Shown: positions 5,621 through 6,334 of the stretch, in pieces
Layout: the number at the start of each line of letters is the position of its first letter
How positions within the stretch are numbered: the stretch's first letter is position 1
Assembly: GCA_026388615.1 (NCBI GenBank)
Contig: JAPLJL010000220.1
Coordinates: forward strand, 1-6,334
Reading direction: 5' to 3'
DNA length: 6,334 bases
DNA from: Pseudomonadota bacterium
GTDB taxonomy: Bacteria; Desulfobacterota; JAPLJL01
Notes under the pieces: generated by a model
Seen by the model: the letters and a program-made list of their open reading frames with translations, nothing else
Databases searched by the model: none
Told to the model about the DNA's origin: nothing
Position numbers and translations under genes: made by a program

Positions 5621-6160
5621 TTACCAGGAGATGAGGTAGGTGCAGCTTTCCCCGCCCTTCTGGCGGCAGGGCTGGTGGTCGTCGTGCCTCACCATCGGGA
5701 TGATGTCCTTCCCGGCGAAACTCCGGGCCGTGGCCTGGATGAGCCCGAAATCGAAGGGACAGGGATAGGGGTTGTCGCAGAGGATCAAGCCCGAACTTTT
5801 CCCGGTTTTCTCGAAACGATAGCGGCCGATCTCGCCTCCCCGGTGGTTGATGTGGTAGGCCACGTCGATGGAAGCCAGCGCCTCTTCGACCGTCTTGATC
5901 TTCGGCGGCCAGGTCGCGGTCTGGGGGATCTTGGACCCGATCCTTTTCAGGGTGACCGGACCGATCTTCTCCGCGATCTCCCGGAAAGCGTCCAGAAAGG
6001 ACTGCTGGAGATACCACCTCTCTTTCTTGGGATTGTTAATGCCGTGCCGGGCCAGGATGTCCAGGGCCGTCTTTTTGAAGGTATCCATCCCCTCCACCAC
6101 CGAGAGGACCGCGGCTCCGTTGACTTCCACCTTCGGACTGACTGCCTGGAACTGGGTCAC
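5621..6160 (-). CDS. V4R-like small cysteine-containing protein, copy B
   Basis: This is the 179-residue paralog of copy A, aligning end to end without gaps at about 78% identity. The four cysteines (128, 134, 165, 173) and the histidines at 103, 106 and 159 are conserved, as are IGRYRFEKTG (111-120) and GGESCTY (169-175). The start is chosen at GTG 6160 because it aligns exactly with copy A's Met1 (TQF....PKVEV follows in both) and has GAGGGG (6167-6172) at 6-nt spacing. The frame stays open to an ATG at 6271, but that extension runs through the promoter and has no counterpart in copy A. The family assignment is as tentative as for copy A: V4R-like by its C-terminal cysteine pattern. No terminator of its own was found between its stop and copy A's promoter, so read-through into copy A is possible up to the hairpin at 5504-5530. 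Confidence 0.87.
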   Translation of the reverse strand: MTQFQAVSPKVEVNGAAVLSVVEGMDTFKKTALDILARHGINNPKKERWYLQQSFLDAFREIAEKIGPVTLKRIGSKIPQTATWPPKIKTVEEALASIDVAYHINHRGGEIGRYRFEKTGKSSGLILCDNPYPCPFDFGLIQATARSFAGKDIIPMVRHDDHQPCRQKGGESCTYLISW

Positions 6161-6218
6161 GCTTTTCCCCTCTTTAATCAGTAAATAAATTGACTTCGAT
6201 CTGATCGCGACGGATGGG

Positions 6219-6247
6219 ATTCTAGCATTTAAAGCCTCCGTCACCAA
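6219..6247 (-). promoter_or_regulatory. Promoter of copy B (extended -10)
   Basis: On the minus strand TTGGTG (6242-6247), a 17-bp spacer and TAGAAT (6219-6224) preceded by TGC reproduce the promoter architecture of copy A. Predicted transcription start is near 6212, beside TCGCGA (6205-6210), giving a leader of about 52 nt. The leader has a perfect small dyad, CGATC-T-GATCG (6197-6207), that is absent from copy A, and it lacks copy A's terminator hairpin. Confidence 0.7.
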
Positions 6248-6280
6248 TGGAGCTCCACCGGTAAAGCCCATGGTACTTCT

Positions 6281-6334
6281 AGTGTAGTGTCCCAGAAATG
6301 TCTTGACAGTGATTATTTTTTCGTAGGGGAGCCC
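6281..6334. other. Non-coding right edge, possible mobile-element end
   Basis: No gene is visible here. The stretch AGTGTAGTGTCCCAGAAATG followed by a consensus -35 TTGACA (6303-6308) and an AT-rich run looks like the terminus of an insertion sequence with an inward-facing -35, but no transposase and no partner inverted repeat lie in the window. The call rests on general appearance only. Confidence 0.25.

Noticed and set aside
5502..6017. Minus-strand frame of 171 codons in another frame of copy B
   Set aside because: Its Arg/Pro/Gly-rich product is an out-of-frame reading of copy B and runs through copy A's promoter and terminator.
6161..6271. N-terminal extension of copy B from an ATG at 6271
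   Set aside because: It would translate the promoter and leader, has no equivalent in copy A, and the GTG at 6160 has a ribosome binding site and aligns with copy A's Met1.

Overview
The window looks like a piece of chromosome from a GC-rich environmental bacterium. The secreted repeat protein with a 'TPPETTI' Ig-like domain and the GC-rich intergenic hairpins fit Desulfobacterota-like or similar Gram-negative lineages, but no marker gene fixes the taxon, so this is only a suggestion. No rRNA, tRNA or CRISPR array was seen.

Layout. A plus-strand gene (8-1687) encodes a secreted protein: signal peptide, a Cys-containing Ig-like domain, then seven near-identical 57-59-residue repeats that probably close into a seven-bladed beta-propeller. 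It ends in a strong intrinsic terminator (1720-1750). The gene-poor stretch 1751-2041 holds a large composite palindrome, the last 50 codons of a broken minus-strand gene, and a second terminator that resembles the first. All remaining genes are on the minus strand. Read in their own direction from the right edge they are: small cysteine protein copy B (5621-6160, GTG start), small cysteine protein copy A (4951-5490), a CrtI/phytoene-desaturase-like FAD oxidoreductase (3294-4886), and an AAA_14/DUF4143 ATPase (2042-3199). Copies A and B are about 78% identical, and the broken gene at 1830-1982 is a third member of the same family.

How it works together. Copies A and B each have a recognisable promoter of the same design: TTGGTG, 17 bp, then an extended -10. 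Both also carry a conserved TCGCGA at the predicted transcription start. Copy A additionally has an intrinsic terminator wedged between its promoter and its ribosome binding site, which suggests attenuation. Copy A and the oxidoreductase are probably cotranscribed (64 bp gap, no terminator seen). The small proteins look like V4R-type ligand-binding domains, so a small-molecule-binding protein paired with a polyene or isoprenoid oxidoreductase is a reasonable but unproven idea. The ATPase has its own promoter inside a 35-bp near-perfect palindrome that abuts its start codon, and it is probably translated from a leaderless mRNA. The right edge may contain one end of a mobile element.
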